A stretch of DNA of 64,000 nucleotides from DASZUK01 sp035547695 (GTDB lineage: Bacteria; Actinomycetota; Acidimicrobiia; Acidimicrobiales; RAAP-2), in contig DASZUK010000008.1 in NCBI GenBank assembly GCA_035547695.1, forward strand, positions 62,001-126,000, given 5' to 3'. The notes beneath the pieces were generated by a model. The model searched no databases and was not told where the DNA came from. It saw only the letters and a list, made by a program, of their open reading frames with translations. Below are positions 15,863 through 23,449 of the stretch, piece after piece (positions within the stretch are counted from its first letter, which is position 1; each line of letters starts with the position of its first letter). The position numbers were made by a program, and so were the translations under genes.

Positions 15863-16294
15863 GTGGCAGTAGCCGCAAAGAAGCGGGCGCCGGCCAAGAA
15901 GGCCACGAAGCGCGCGCCGGCCAAGAAGGCGCCGGCGAAGAAGGCCCCGGCCAAGAAGGCCCCGGCGAAGAAGGTCGCCGCCAAGAAGACGGTGACCCGC
16001 GCCCCGGCCAAGAAGGCGGTGAAGAAGTCGCCGGCCAAGAAGGCGCCGGCGAAGAAGGCTCCCGCCAGGAAGGCCCCGGCCAAGAAGGCGCCGGCCAAGA
16101 AGGTGGTGAAGAAGGCCGTCAGGGCCGTCAAGCGGTCGCCGGCCACCAAGGCGGTGAAGAAGGCCGTCAGGGCCGTCAAGAAGGCGCCTGCCAAGAAGGC
16201 CCCGGCCAAGAAGGCGCCGGCTCGCAAGGCCCCCGCCACGCGGGCACCGGCCAAGCGGACCACCGCCCGGAGGGCTCCGGCCAAGAAGGCCTGA
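15863..16294 (+). CDS. Histone H1-like lysine/alanine/proline-rich DNA-binding protein
   Basis: A 143-residue, extremely basic protein made almost only of Ala, Lys, Pro and some Arg/Thr/Val, in repeats of PAKKA. Such proteins resemble the C-terminal tails of eukaryotic H1, the mycobacterial HupB tail and bacterial H1-like proteins; they bind and compact nucleic acid. No globular HU domain is present. The start is GTG 15863, seven bases after a very strong ribosome site, AGGGAGGT, which implies high expression. A strong hairpin follows the gene. A similar Lys/Ala-rich segment occurs in the nuclease/S1 protein at 40918-42660, so this organism uses such tails more than once. Confidence 0.8.
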   Translation: MAVAAKKRAPAKKATKRAPAKKAPAKKAPAKKAPAKKVAAKKTVTRAPAKKAVKKSPAKKAPAKKAPARKAPAKKAPAKKVVKKAVRAVKRSPATKAVKKAVRAVKKAPAKKAPAKKAPARKAPATRAPAKRTTARRAPAKKA

Positions 16295-16335
16295 ACCGAC
16301 CACCGCAGCCGGCGAGGCCGGCCGTGGCAGTACGT

Positions 16336-16365
16336 CGACAGCGGGGCCTCCGGGCCCCGCTGTCG
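16336..16365. terminator. Strong hairpin terminator, H1-like gene / PIG-L gene
   Basis: A 12-bp perfect stem, CGACAGCGGGGC with GCCCCGCTGTCG, and a 6-base loop lie between two convergent genes. There is no T-run, as is common in GC-rich actinobacteria. Confidence 0.75.
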
Positions 16366-16404
16366 CGTCTGCCGGGTGCCCGCCGAACGGGGCCTGCCGT
16401 CGGA

Positions 16405-17226
16405 TCAGAGGTCGGTGAGCAACCGGAAGCTCTCGCCCTGGGCCACCCCGGCCAGGGCGCCGTGCCGGGAGAGCTGCCCGACCACCTGCTGCTCGAACAC
16501 CTCCGGATCGCCCATGGTGGTCCGGTGCTGGCTGTGGTGGGCCAGCAGGGCGCGGACCTTGATGGCGGCGAACCCCTCCACGTTCTCCACGTGGTTCGGC
16601 TCGTCCGCCTCCCAGAGCAGCAGCGCGTCCGGCCGGTGCGCCGGCAGCTCCTGGTCGGCGAAGAACAGCGCGTCCCTGGCCGCCACCAGCGCGTCCGTCA
16701 GCACGAACCCGGCGTTGCGGTGGTCGGGGTGCAACCGGTACCGGCGCCACGGGTCGTGGCCCACCACCACGTCCGGTTGGGTGGACCGGATCCACCGGCA
16801 CACCTCCCACTGCTCCCGTACCCCGTTGCGCAGCTCGCCGTCCGGGAACCCGCAGAACCCGACTTCGCCACCACCGACGATGGCCGCCGCCTCCCGCTGC
16901 TCGCGCTGCCGGGTGGCCACCAGCGACGCCCGGTCCGACCCGGGGTCCCAGCTACCCTTGGACCCGTCGGTCAGTACCAGGTGGACCACCTCGCAGCCCG
17001 ACGCCGCCCACTTGGCCAACGTGGCCCCGCACCCGAACTCGATGTCGTCGGGGTGCGCCCCCACCGCCAGCACCCGGCGGGGCACCGGCAGGTCCACCGT
17101 CACCGGGCCGTGGGCCGGCAGCTCGTTCACCGGCAGCACCCGGCCGCCGGCGGTGCCCGATGCCGGCCCGCCGGTGGTGCCCGATGCTGGCTGGCCGCCG
17201 GTGGTGCCCGACGGTGAGCCGGTCAC
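16405..17226 (-). CDS. PIG-L/LmbE-family zinc deacetylase
   Basis: A 273-residue PIG-L deacetylase, the family of MshB and Mca (mycothiol metabolism) and other N-acetylglucosaminyl deacetylases. The zinc-binding AHPDD motif is at residues 57-61 within RVLAVGAHPDDIEFGCGAT. Further family features are HLVLTDGSKGSWDP and the RLHPDHRNAG motif that gives the third zinc ligand. An N-terminal Gly/Thr/Ala-rich segment of about 45 residues (imperfect SGTTGG repeats) precedes the domain. GTG 17226 overlaps the TGA of cofC (GTGA), so translation is coupled. Pairing with cofC does not reveal the substrate; mycothiol pathway membership is possible but unproven. Confidence 0.85.
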   Translation of the reverse strand: MTGSPSGTTGGQPASGTTGGPASGTAGGRVLPVNELPAHGPVTVDLPVPRRVLAVGAHPDDIEFGCGATLAKWAASGCEVVHLVLTDGSKGSWDPGSDRASLVATRQREQREAAAIVGGGEVGFCGFPDGELRNGVREQWEVCRWIRSTQPDVVVGHDPWRRYRLHPDHRNAGFVLTDALVAARDALFFADQELPAHRPDALLLWEADEPNHVENVEGFAAIKVRALLAHHSQHRTTMGDPEVFEQQVVGQLSRHGALAGVAQGESFRLLTDL

Positions 17227-17867
17227 GTCCACCGCAGGTCGGCCGGCCAGTCCACGTCCCGGGCCAGGTCCGGTAGCTGCAGCACCCGCACCGGCATCCC
17301 CAGGCGGCCGCATTCGGCCCGGTGCCGTTCGAACGACCCCGGGCCGTACGAGAACCGGAACCCGCACCGCGACGGCAGGACGATCACGTTGGTGCCGTCC
17401 CCCTGGTGGTCCGGGACCAGGGTCACCCCGTCGAAGTCCCCGAGCGTCGCCAGGCCGGTGGCCCGCGGCAGGTCGCCGTGGGCCACCACCACCGACTCCA
17501 CCCCCATGCCGCTCAGCCGTTCCACCCCTTCCTGCACCGCGCCGTTCAACCCGCGGCCGGGCTCCCAGACCACCAGCGCCCCCTGCCGCCGGGCCCAGTC
17601 GGCCACCTCGGTGTCGTCGCAGACCACCGCCACCGGCAGCGGGGACCCGGCGGCCACCACCCGTTCGGCCATCCGCCGCACCAGGGCCTGACGGTCGTCG
17701 TCCGACAGGGCGTCACCGAGCCGGCGCTTGGCGTCCGCGAACGCCTTCACCGGGACCAGCACCGCCTGGCGGCCCAGCACTTCCTGGCGGCCCGACACCG
17801 GCCCGCCGCCCACCCGGTCGGTGGATGGCCGCTCCGTGGGTTGCGCGGCGGTGGTGCCGACGATCAC
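17223..17867 (-). CDS. cofC: Phosphoenolpyruvate/2-phospholactate guanylyltransferase (coenzyme F420 synthesis)
   Basis: A 214-residue CofC/FbiD nucleotidyltransferase, which activates phosphoenolpyruvate or 2-phospholactate with GTP at the start of the F420 side chain. Signatures are VLVPVKAFADAKRRLGDAL (the nucleotide-binding N-terminus), VAVVCDDTEVADWARRQGA, VVVAHGDLPRA with the metal-binding Asp, and GTNVIVLP followed by FSYGPGSFERHRAE, typical of CofC. GTG 17867 is six bases after TACACT, a leaderless start. The first 30 residues are not conserved. It shows that the host makes F420. The other F420 genes (fbiA, fbiB, fbiC) are not in the window. Confidence 0.9.
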   Translation of the reverse strand: MIVGTTAAQPTERPSTDRVGGGPVSGRQEVLGRQAVLVPVKAFADAKRRLGDALSDDDRQALVRRMAERVVAAGSPLPVAVVCDDTEVADWARRQGALVVWEPGRGLNGAVQEGVERLSGMGVESVVVAHGDLPRATGLATLGDFDGVTLVPDHQGDGTNVIVLPSRCGFRFSYGPGSFERHRAECGRLGMPVRVLQLPDLARDVDWPADLRWT

Positions 17868-17873
17868 CGGCCC

Positions 17874-17879
17874 AGTGTA
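17874..17879 (-). promoter_or_regulatory. -10 box of cofC (leaderless)
   Basis: TACACT on the minus strand, six bases before GTG 17867. Confidence 0.45.
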
Positions 17880-17959
17880 CGGGTCGCCCCCACCGGCGTG
17901 ATGGGCCGGGCCGGGTGGCCTGTCGCGGCGAACGGCCGGCGGTCACGGCGAGTCGGCCG

Positions 17960-17965
17960 TAGGCT
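17960..17965 (+). promoter_or_regulatory. -10 box of gpsA (leaderless)
   Basis: TAGGCT, six bases before ATG 17972. Confidence 0.5.
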
Positions 17966-17971
17966 CGTCCC

Positions 17972-18997
17972 ATGGGCCGGGGGACCGTCGCCGTCGTCGG
18001 AGCTGGATCGTGGGGGACCACCATCGCGGGCCTGCTGGCCGCCAAGGGCGCCACCACCCTGTGGGCCCGTTCCGCCGAGGTGGCCGACGCCATCACGTCC
18101 AGACGGGAGAACCCGCGGTACCTGCGCGGCATCGCCCTGCCCGAGTCGCTGCGGGCCACCGCGTCGCTGGCCGACGCCGTCGCCGGTGCCGCCGTCGTCC
18201 TCGTCGCCGTGCCGTCCCACGGGTTCCGGGCGGTGCTGGAGGACATGGCTTCCGCGCTGGCCGACGGGGCCGCGGTCATCAGCCTGGCCAAGGGCATCGA
18301 GGTGGGCACCAACCTGCGCATGTCCGAGGTCATCGCCCAGGTGCTGCCGGGGCATCCGGCCGGGGTGCTGACCGGGCCCAACCTGGCCCGCGAGGTGGCC
18401 GAGGGCCAGCCCGCCGCCACCGTGGTCGCCCTCCCCGACGAGGGCCTGGCCCAGGCGGTCCAGGACCAGTTGCACTGCAACACCTTCCGCGTCTACACCG
18501 GCACCGACGTCGTCGGCTGCGAGATCGCCGGTGCCAGCAAGAACGTCATGGCCATCGCCGCCGGCATCTGCGACGGCCTGGGGTTCGGCGAGAACACCCG
18601 CGCCGTCCTGATCACGCGCGGCCTGGCCGAGCAGGGCCGGCTCGGCATCGCCCTCGGCGGCAGGACCCTCACCTTCGGCGGCCTGGCCGGCATCGGCGAC
18701 CTGGTGGCCACCTGCACCAGCCCGGCCAGCCGCAACCGCACCGTCGGCTTCCAGCTCGGCCGCGGCCGCACCCTCGACGACATCCTGGGCGGCATGCACA
18801 TGGTGGCCGAGGGGGTGAAGACCGCCCGTCCGCTGGTCGACCTGGCCCGGGCCGCCGGGGTGGAGATGCCCATCGCCGAACAGGTCGCCGCCCTCGTCGC
18901 CGGCGACACCACCCCCGCCGACGCCCTCGCCTGCCTCATGGAGCGGCCCGCCCGGTCCGAGTGGGAGCCGTTGCTGCAGCAGGGCCTGGCCCAGTGA
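17972..18997 (+). CDS. gpsA: NAD(P)H-dependent glycerol-3-phosphate dehydrogenase
   Basis: GpsA reduces dihydroxyacetone phosphate to sn-glycerol-3-phosphate for phospholipid synthesis. The 341-residue protein has the N-terminal Rossmann motif VAVVGAGSWGTTIAGLLA, the VLTGPNLAREVAEGQPAA block, and the catalytic lysine in GASKNVMAIAAGICDGLGFGENTRA. It also has the C-terminal GLAGIGDLVATCTS, RNRTVG and VAEGVKTA motifs. All are in their normal order and spacing. The start ATG is six bases after TAGGCT. The adenylate cyclase gene follows 16 bases after the stop on the same strand, so they are likely one transcript. Confidence 0.95.
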   Translation: MGRGTVAVVGAGSWGTTIAGLLAAKGATTLWARSAEVADAITSRRENPRYLRGIALPESLRATASLADAVAGAAVVLVAVPSHGFRAVLEDMASALADGAAVISLAKGIEVGTNLRMSEVIAQVLPGHPAGVLTGPNLAREVAEGQPAATVVALPDEGLAQAVQDQLHCNTFRVYTGTDVVGCEIAGASKNVMAIAAGICDGLGFGENTRAVLITRGLAEQGRLGIALGGRTLTFGGLAGIGDLVATCTSPASRNRTVGFQLGRGRTLDDILGGMHMVAEGVKTARPLVDLARAAGVEMPIAEQVAALVAGDTTPADALACLMERPARSEWEPLLQQGLAQ

Positions 18998-19013
18998 CCG
19001 GGAGCCCGGCCCG

Positions 19014-20312
19014 GTGACCGACCGGCCCGACCACGACGCCGCACTGGCCCACGTCCGCCGCCTGCTGCTGGACGCCGGGGCCACCGAGGCGGACATCGAC
19101 CGTGCCGTCGCCGACGACGTCCTGGACCTGCTGGCCGTGGACCAGCTACTGGTGCCGGCCGCCCGCAAGTACACCCAGCGCGACGTCAGCGACCGGACCG
19201 GCCTCCCGGTCGACCTGATCAAGCGGTTCTGGCGGGCCCTCGGGTTCCAGGACGTCGGCGACGACGAGCGCGCCCTCACCGACCTCGACATCGAGGCGGT
19301 GCAGTTGTTCCAGGCCATGCTGGACCTGGGGGCCACCGACGTCGACATGGCCCTGCAACTGGCCCGGGTCATCGGGTCCTCGATGGCCCGCATCGCCGAG
19401 GCCGAGCTGGTGCCCGGCGCGCTGACCATGGTGTCGGAGAGCGACACCGTGCTGGCGGCCGACGCCTTCGCCAGCATGGCCGGCAGCGCCCTGCCGGCCA
19501 TGGGCCAGTTGCTGGAGTTCGTCTGGCGCCGCCACGTCCAGGCCGCCACCCGGCGGACCATGCTGCTGCGGGTCCGCGGCCTGCCGTCCGGGGCCAGCCC
19601 CGTCCTGGCCGTCGGCTTCGCCGACATGGTCGGCTTCACCCTCCTCAGCCAGCACCTCACCGAGCACGACCTGGCCGTCGTGGTCCGCCGGTTCGAGGAG
19701 ATCTCCCACGACATCGTCACCGGCCTCGGCGGCCGGGTGGTCAAGATGATCGGCGACGAGGCCATGTTCGTGGTCGAGCACACCCCGGACGCCGCCCGCA
19801 TCGGCCTGGCCCTGGCCGACGCCTACGCCGACGACGACCTGCTGTCCGACGTCCGCGTCGGCTTGGCCGTCGGCCCCGTCCTCGTCCGCGACGGCGACTA
19901 CTTCGGCCCCACCGTCAACCTGGCCCACCGCATCGTCAACATCGCCAACCCCGGCACCGTGTTGGCCTCCGACGACTTCCACGCCGCCCTCATGGCCGAG
20001 GCCTCCGACCAGTTCACCGCCCGCCCCCTCCGCCCCCGGGCCTTGAAGGGCCTCGGCCGGGTCCAACTGTGGTGGCTCGGCCGCCCCGGCACCGAACCGG
20101 CCGGCGCCGGCGCGGCCGCCGACCGCCGCCGCAACCTCCGATGGGAACGCCTCGCCGACGTCCTCCGCGACCTCGACGAGCTCCGCGAGGTCGGCGAGCG
20201 CGTCCTCACCGGCGCCCGCCGCATCGGCCATCCCGGCCCCAGCGGCCCGACCACCGCCGGCCCACCCACCGCCGGCGCGGCCGGCGACGGCGCGGCCGGC
20301 GACGGCCGGTAG
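19014..20312 (+). CDS. Class III adenylate cyclase with N-terminal regulatory domain
   Basis: A 432-residue soluble cyclase. Residues about 1-180 are helical and resemble the regulatory domain of the mycobacterial pH-sensing cyclase Rv1264 (DRTGLPVDLIKRFWRALGF, then DLDIEAVQLFQAML). Residues about 195-350 are the catalytic domain: the metal-binding Asp is in GFADMVGFTLLSQ, the substrate-specifying Lys and second metal Asp are in VVKMIGDEAMFV, and the transition-state Asn and Arg are in DYFGPTVNLAHRI. With Lys in VKMIGDE and the Asp-type pocket, cAMP rather than cGMP is expected. The last 40 residues are low-complexity and include a 15-base duplication (AAGDGAAGDGR) before the stop. GTG 19014 lies close behind gpsA. 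Confidence 0.88.
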   Translation: MTDRPDHDAALAHVRRLLLDAGATEADIDRAVADDVLDLLAVDQLLVPAARKYTQRDVSDRTGLPVDLIKRFWRALGFQDVGDDERALTDLDIEAVQLFQAMLDLGATDVDMALQLARVIGSSMARIAEAELVPGALTMVSESDTVLAADAFASMAGSALPAMGQLLEFVWRRHVQAATRRTMLLRVRGLPSGASPVLAVGFADMVGFTLLSQHLTEHDLAVVVRRFEEISHDIVTGLGGRVVKMIGDEAMFVVEHTPDAARIGLALADAYADDDLLSDVRVGLAVGPVLVRDGDYFGPTVNLAHRIVNIANPGTVLASDDFHAALMAEASDQFTARPLRPRALKGLGRVQLWWLGRPGTEPAGAGAAADRRRNLRWERLADVLRDLDELREVGERVLTGARRIGHPGPSGPTTAGPPTAGAAGDGAAGDGR

Positions 20313-20490
20313 CAGGTCCCGTCGCCGGGGCGCGGGGGTCGACGGACCGTTTCGGGGCGATGCCGGGGACGACCGGACAGGGTGGGGGGGACCTCGGGCA
20401 TTCGTTCTGGTCCGGCCTGGGGAGAATGGCTGTGACCTGGGCGCTTGGCCGGGTTCCCCTTGCCGGCACTCGGTGCCGATGGCGCGGTGC

Positions 20491-20600
20491 GCCTTGGCGC
20501 CCGTCAGCCGGGCGGTACCGCAGGCGCCCGTCAGCCGGGCGCGTGCTCAGTCGCCCGTCAGCCGGGCGGTGTGCTCAGTCGCCCGTCAGCCGGGCGGTGG
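20491..20600. repeat. Tandem hairpin-forming repeats at and beyond the alpha-mannosidase 3' end
   Basis: Four copies of CGCCCGTCAGCCGGGCG (starting at 20498, 20525, 20552 and 20580), 27-28 bases apart, each able to fold into a small stem-loop. The last copy is inside the coding sequence and the others lie past the stop at 20575. Units 20545-20572 and 20573-20600 are nearly identical 28-mers. They may also act as terminators between the convergent genes. Confidence 0.75.
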
Positions 20601-23310
20601 CGATGCCGTGGGGGCGGAGGTCGAAGGAGCCCTCGAACGCCCGCTCCGGCCGGCCGCGGAGGTCCACCAGCCAGCCGGACCGGGTGCCGGTGGTGACGGT
20701 GACGGTGTGGCCGGTCGGGTTGAACACCCGGACCTCCAACAGCCCGGCCACCCGGCGCACAGCGGTCACCTCCGCCCCGCCGATCTCCAGGGCGGACCCC
20801 TCGGCCGGCCGCCAGCCGCCACCGAACGACCCGGTCACCTCGAGGGGCAGCAGGACGTCGTCGGCCAGCGCCCACGGGTCCACGTCGCCGGCGGCCCCGT
20901 TGTCGAGCGCGATGGCGTAACGCGCCTCGATCCGCTTGCCGGCCAACTGCAGCCCGTCCACCGCGGTCAGCGGGCCGGCCGGGAACGGCCGGTAGGCCAT
21001 GCCCAGCCGGGACAGCATGCCGGTGGACCGCAGCAGGGTCAGTGCCAGCGTCCGGGCAGTGCCGCCGTCGATGTCGACGAGCTCGTACTCGGCCACCCCG
21101 TCGTGCACCACGGTGAGGCCGCCGGCCCGGACGAACCGGCGGGACGGGAAGGTGGGCAGGCCGTACTCGTCGGCCCGACCCTCCGCGGTCAGGCCACGCC
21201 GTACGGTGGCGAAGGCGCACTCCGCCTCCGAGCCGGTGGCCGGTTCGGGGAGGGGCAGGTGCACCCGCAGCCGGTGGTCCCGGGACGGGTTGACGAAGGC
21301 GGTGTGCACCCGGACGGCCGCCTCGTCGGCCCGGACCTCGACGGTGGTGACCACCAGCACCGGGTGGTCTCCGACCCGGGCCTGCGACGACCCGTCCACG
21401 TGGTCCGGCCAGCGGTACGTGGCGGTGACCACCGCGGTCGCCCGCACCGGGCCGCGGTCCCCGACCGCGACGGTGACCGACTCGGCGGCGTCCACGAACG
21501 AGTCCCGGCCGGGCGGGGAGTAGTTGTAGGAGTCCCCCAGGTCGCCGCCGTCGACCAGCTTGCCGAACCCGGCCAGGCCGTCGACGGCGAAGGTGCCGTC
21601 GGTCGGGTCCACCACCACGGTGACCAACCCGTTGGCCAGCGTCACCGCGCCTGCCGGCACCGCGCCTGCCGGCACTGCGCCCGCCGGAGCCGTCCTGGCG
21701 TCGGCGTCGGCCTCGGCCACTTCGGTGGCGGTGACCGGGTGGGCCAGGGGAGCCGGGGTGAACGACCGCCAGCCGAACCCGGCGACGTCGGCGGCGCGGG
21801 CGGCGATCCGGCGGATGGGCGGCTGGTCGAGGTGGACCCGGACCATGACGTCCGGCCGGGCCCCCAGCCGGGTGTACATGTCCTGCTTGGCCTCCGCGAT
21901 GGCCACCCCCGGCTTCTCCTCCGGGCCGACGGCCACGACGAGGTCGATGCCGGTGTCGTCCTCTTCGATGCGGACGTCCTGCACCCAGGCGTCGTTGTCG
22001 ATCTTGGGGCCCTGCAGCATGCCGAGGACGGTGCGGACGGTGTTGGCGTCCAGGGTCATCGACCCCGGTAGTCCGGTGCGCTCGGACAGCACCTGCACGT
22101 CCGGACCCGGTACCACCTCGGCGCCGACCACCAGCTCCACCATCCCGGACCGGGGCCGGGCCGACGGGTTCACCACCACCGGCCCCGGTTCCGCCATGGA
22201 GCGGCCCAGGGCCTTCAACGCCGTGGCCGCCACCCCTTGGCCGATCTGCCGGGCCTCCGCGAACCGGTGCAGAACCGCGTCGACGACGTCGTCGACGGAG
22301 CAGGCGCAGATGGAGTCGTGGGCGGCGTTCCGGATCACGTTCCGCCAGGCCAGGTCCAGCAGCCGCTCCGGCCACTGCCCGGCCGGCTGGAACAGGGCGG
22401 CGTAGGGTTCCGCCCGCCGCTCCAGTGCCCGCTCGGCGGCGCCGGCGGCCCGCTTCACGTCCACCCGGTTCGACGTGACCCCCATCAGCATGTTGGCCCG
22501 GGCCCCCGACCGCAATTCCCCCTTCCAGTGCTCCAGGCCCTCCGTCGGGGCCCCCGCCACGTACTCCGGCAGGGAGGTGATGTCGAAGACGTAGTCGTCC
22601 TGGATGGCGTTGGCCTCCGCCACCACCCGGCCCAGCCACGGCTGGGGGTGCAGGTGGTCGGACCCGTTCATCAGCAGCAGGTCCCCGATGAGGAACGACC
22701 CGATCTCCTGCTCGTGGTCCGCCACCCGCCGCACCAGCGCCTTGGCGTCGTCGGGGAGGACCGCACCGTTGCCGTAGCCGACCGGCAGGTACTCGGCCCG
22801 CACCGTCGACCCGTCCGGGGCCTCCCACCAGAACCCGGTCTTGGTCACCGACGACGGAACCCCCCGCCACACCACCGTGTGCTCGAACCCCGCCTGCCGC
22901 AGGATCTGGGGCATCTGGGCCACGTGGCCGAACATGTCCGGCAGGTACCCCACGTCCATGGCCCCGCCGAACGCCGCCCCGCGGGCCAGCCCCATCTGCA
23001 GGTCCCGGACGATGGTCTCCCCGGACACCAAGAACTCGTCCATCAGGATGTACCACGGCCCCATCGTCAGCCGGCCGGCCGCGGCCAGCGCCCGGACTCG
23101 CTCCTCGGCCTCCGGGCGCACCTCCAGGTAGTCGTCCACCGCCGCCATCTGGCCGTCCAGCAGGAACCGGGCGTAGGACGGGTCCGCCTCCATCAGCGGT
23201 AGCAGCACGTCCAGGGCCTCCACAAGCTGCATCCGGAAGGTCTGGAACGGCTCGTACCACTCCCGGTCCCAGTGGGTGTGGGGGACGATCGCGACGCGGC
23301 GTGGGCTCAT
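20575..23310 (-). CDS. Glycoside hydrolase family 38 alpha-mannosidase
   Basis: A 911-residue GH38 enzyme, which removes alpha-linked mannose from glycans using a zinc-assisted retaining mechanism. The N-terminal zinc site is the HTHWDREW motif (H11, H13 and D15). The catalytic domain continues through GYLPDMFGHVAQMPQILRQ, which carries the nucleophile Asp, and the histidines in NGSDHLHPQPW and NAAHDSICACS. The middle and C-terminal beta domains follow (SRDHRLRVHLPLPEP). There is no signal peptide, so it is probably cytoplasmic. The open frame extends 456 bases upstream, but that part is arginine-rich and covers the divergent ligase promoter; ATG 23310 is seven bases after TAACCT. It may recycle mannosylated cell-wall or storage glycans. 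Confidence 0.88.
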   Translation of the reverse strand: MSPRRVAIVPHTHWDREWYEPFQTFRMQLVEALDVLLPLMEADPSYARFLLDGQMAAVDDYLEVRPEAEERVRALAAAGRLTMGPWYILMDEFLVSGETIVRDLQMGLARGAAFGGAMDVGYLPDMFGHVAQMPQILRQAGFEHTVVWRGVPSSVTKTGFWWEAPDGSTVRAEYLPVGYGNGAVLPDDAKALVRRVADHEQEIGSFLIGDLLLMNGSDHLHPQPWLGRVVAEANAIQDDYVFDITSLPEYVAGAPTEGLEHWKGELRSGARANMLMGVTSNRVDVKRAAGAAERALERRAEPYAALFQPAGQWPERLLDLAWRNVIRNAAHDSICACSVDDVVDAVLHRFAEARQIGQGVAATALKALGRSMAEPGPVVVNPSARPRSGMVELVVGAEVVPGPDVQVLSERTGLPGSMTLDANTVRTVLGMLQGPKIDNDAWVQDVRIEEDDTGIDLVVAVGPEEKPGVAIAEAKQDMYTRLGARPDVMVRVHLDQPPIRRIAARAADVAGFGWRSFTPAPLAHPVTATEVAEADADARTAPAGAVPAGAVPAGAVTLANGLVTVVVDPTDGTFAVDGLAGFGKLVDGGDLGDSYNYSPPGRDSFVDAAESVTVAVGDRGPVRATAVVTATYRWPDHVDGSSQARVGDHPVLVVTTVEVRADEAAVRVHTAFVNPSRDHRLRVHLPLPEPATGSEAECAFATVRRGLTAEGRADEYGLPTFPSRRFVRAGGLTVVHDGVAEYELVDIDGGTARTLALTLLRSTGMLSRLGMAYRPFPAGPLTAVDGLQLAGKRIEARYAIALDNGAAGDVDPWALADDVLLPLEVTGSFGGGWRPAEGSALEIGGAEVTAVRRVAGLLEVRVFNPTGHTVTVTTGTRSGWLVDLRGRPERAFEGSFDLRPHGIATARLTGD

Positions 23311-23317
23311 GGCCGCC

Positions 23318-23323
23318 AGGTTA
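23318..23323 (-). promoter_or_regulatory. -10 box of the alpha-mannosidase gene (leaderless)
   Basis: TAACCT on the minus strand, seven bases before ATG 23310. Confidence 0.4.
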
Positions 23324-23436
23324 CGGCCGGCCCCGCCGGCCCGGGAGTACGGCCGGCCCCGCCGGCCTGGGAGTACGGCCGGGCCTGACGTAGTACGGCC
23401 GGCCCGGGAGTAGGGCCGGCCCGGAAGTCCGGCCGG
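23321..23436. repeat. Degenerate tandem repeats in a divergent promoter region
   Basis: About five units of 17-27 bases, each beginning TACGGCCGGCCC or a close variant and ending GGGAG, fill the space between the mannosidase and ligase genes. GGCCGGCC and GCCGGC palindromes recur within them. Confidence 0.7.
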
Positions 23437-23442
23437 TACGAT
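23437..23442 (+). promoter_or_regulatory. -10 box of the acyl-CoA ligase gene (leaderless)
   Basis: TACGAT, seven bases before GTG 23450. Its last two bases overlap an alternative ATG at 23441. Confidence 0.5.
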
Positions 23443-23449
23443 GCCGGCC

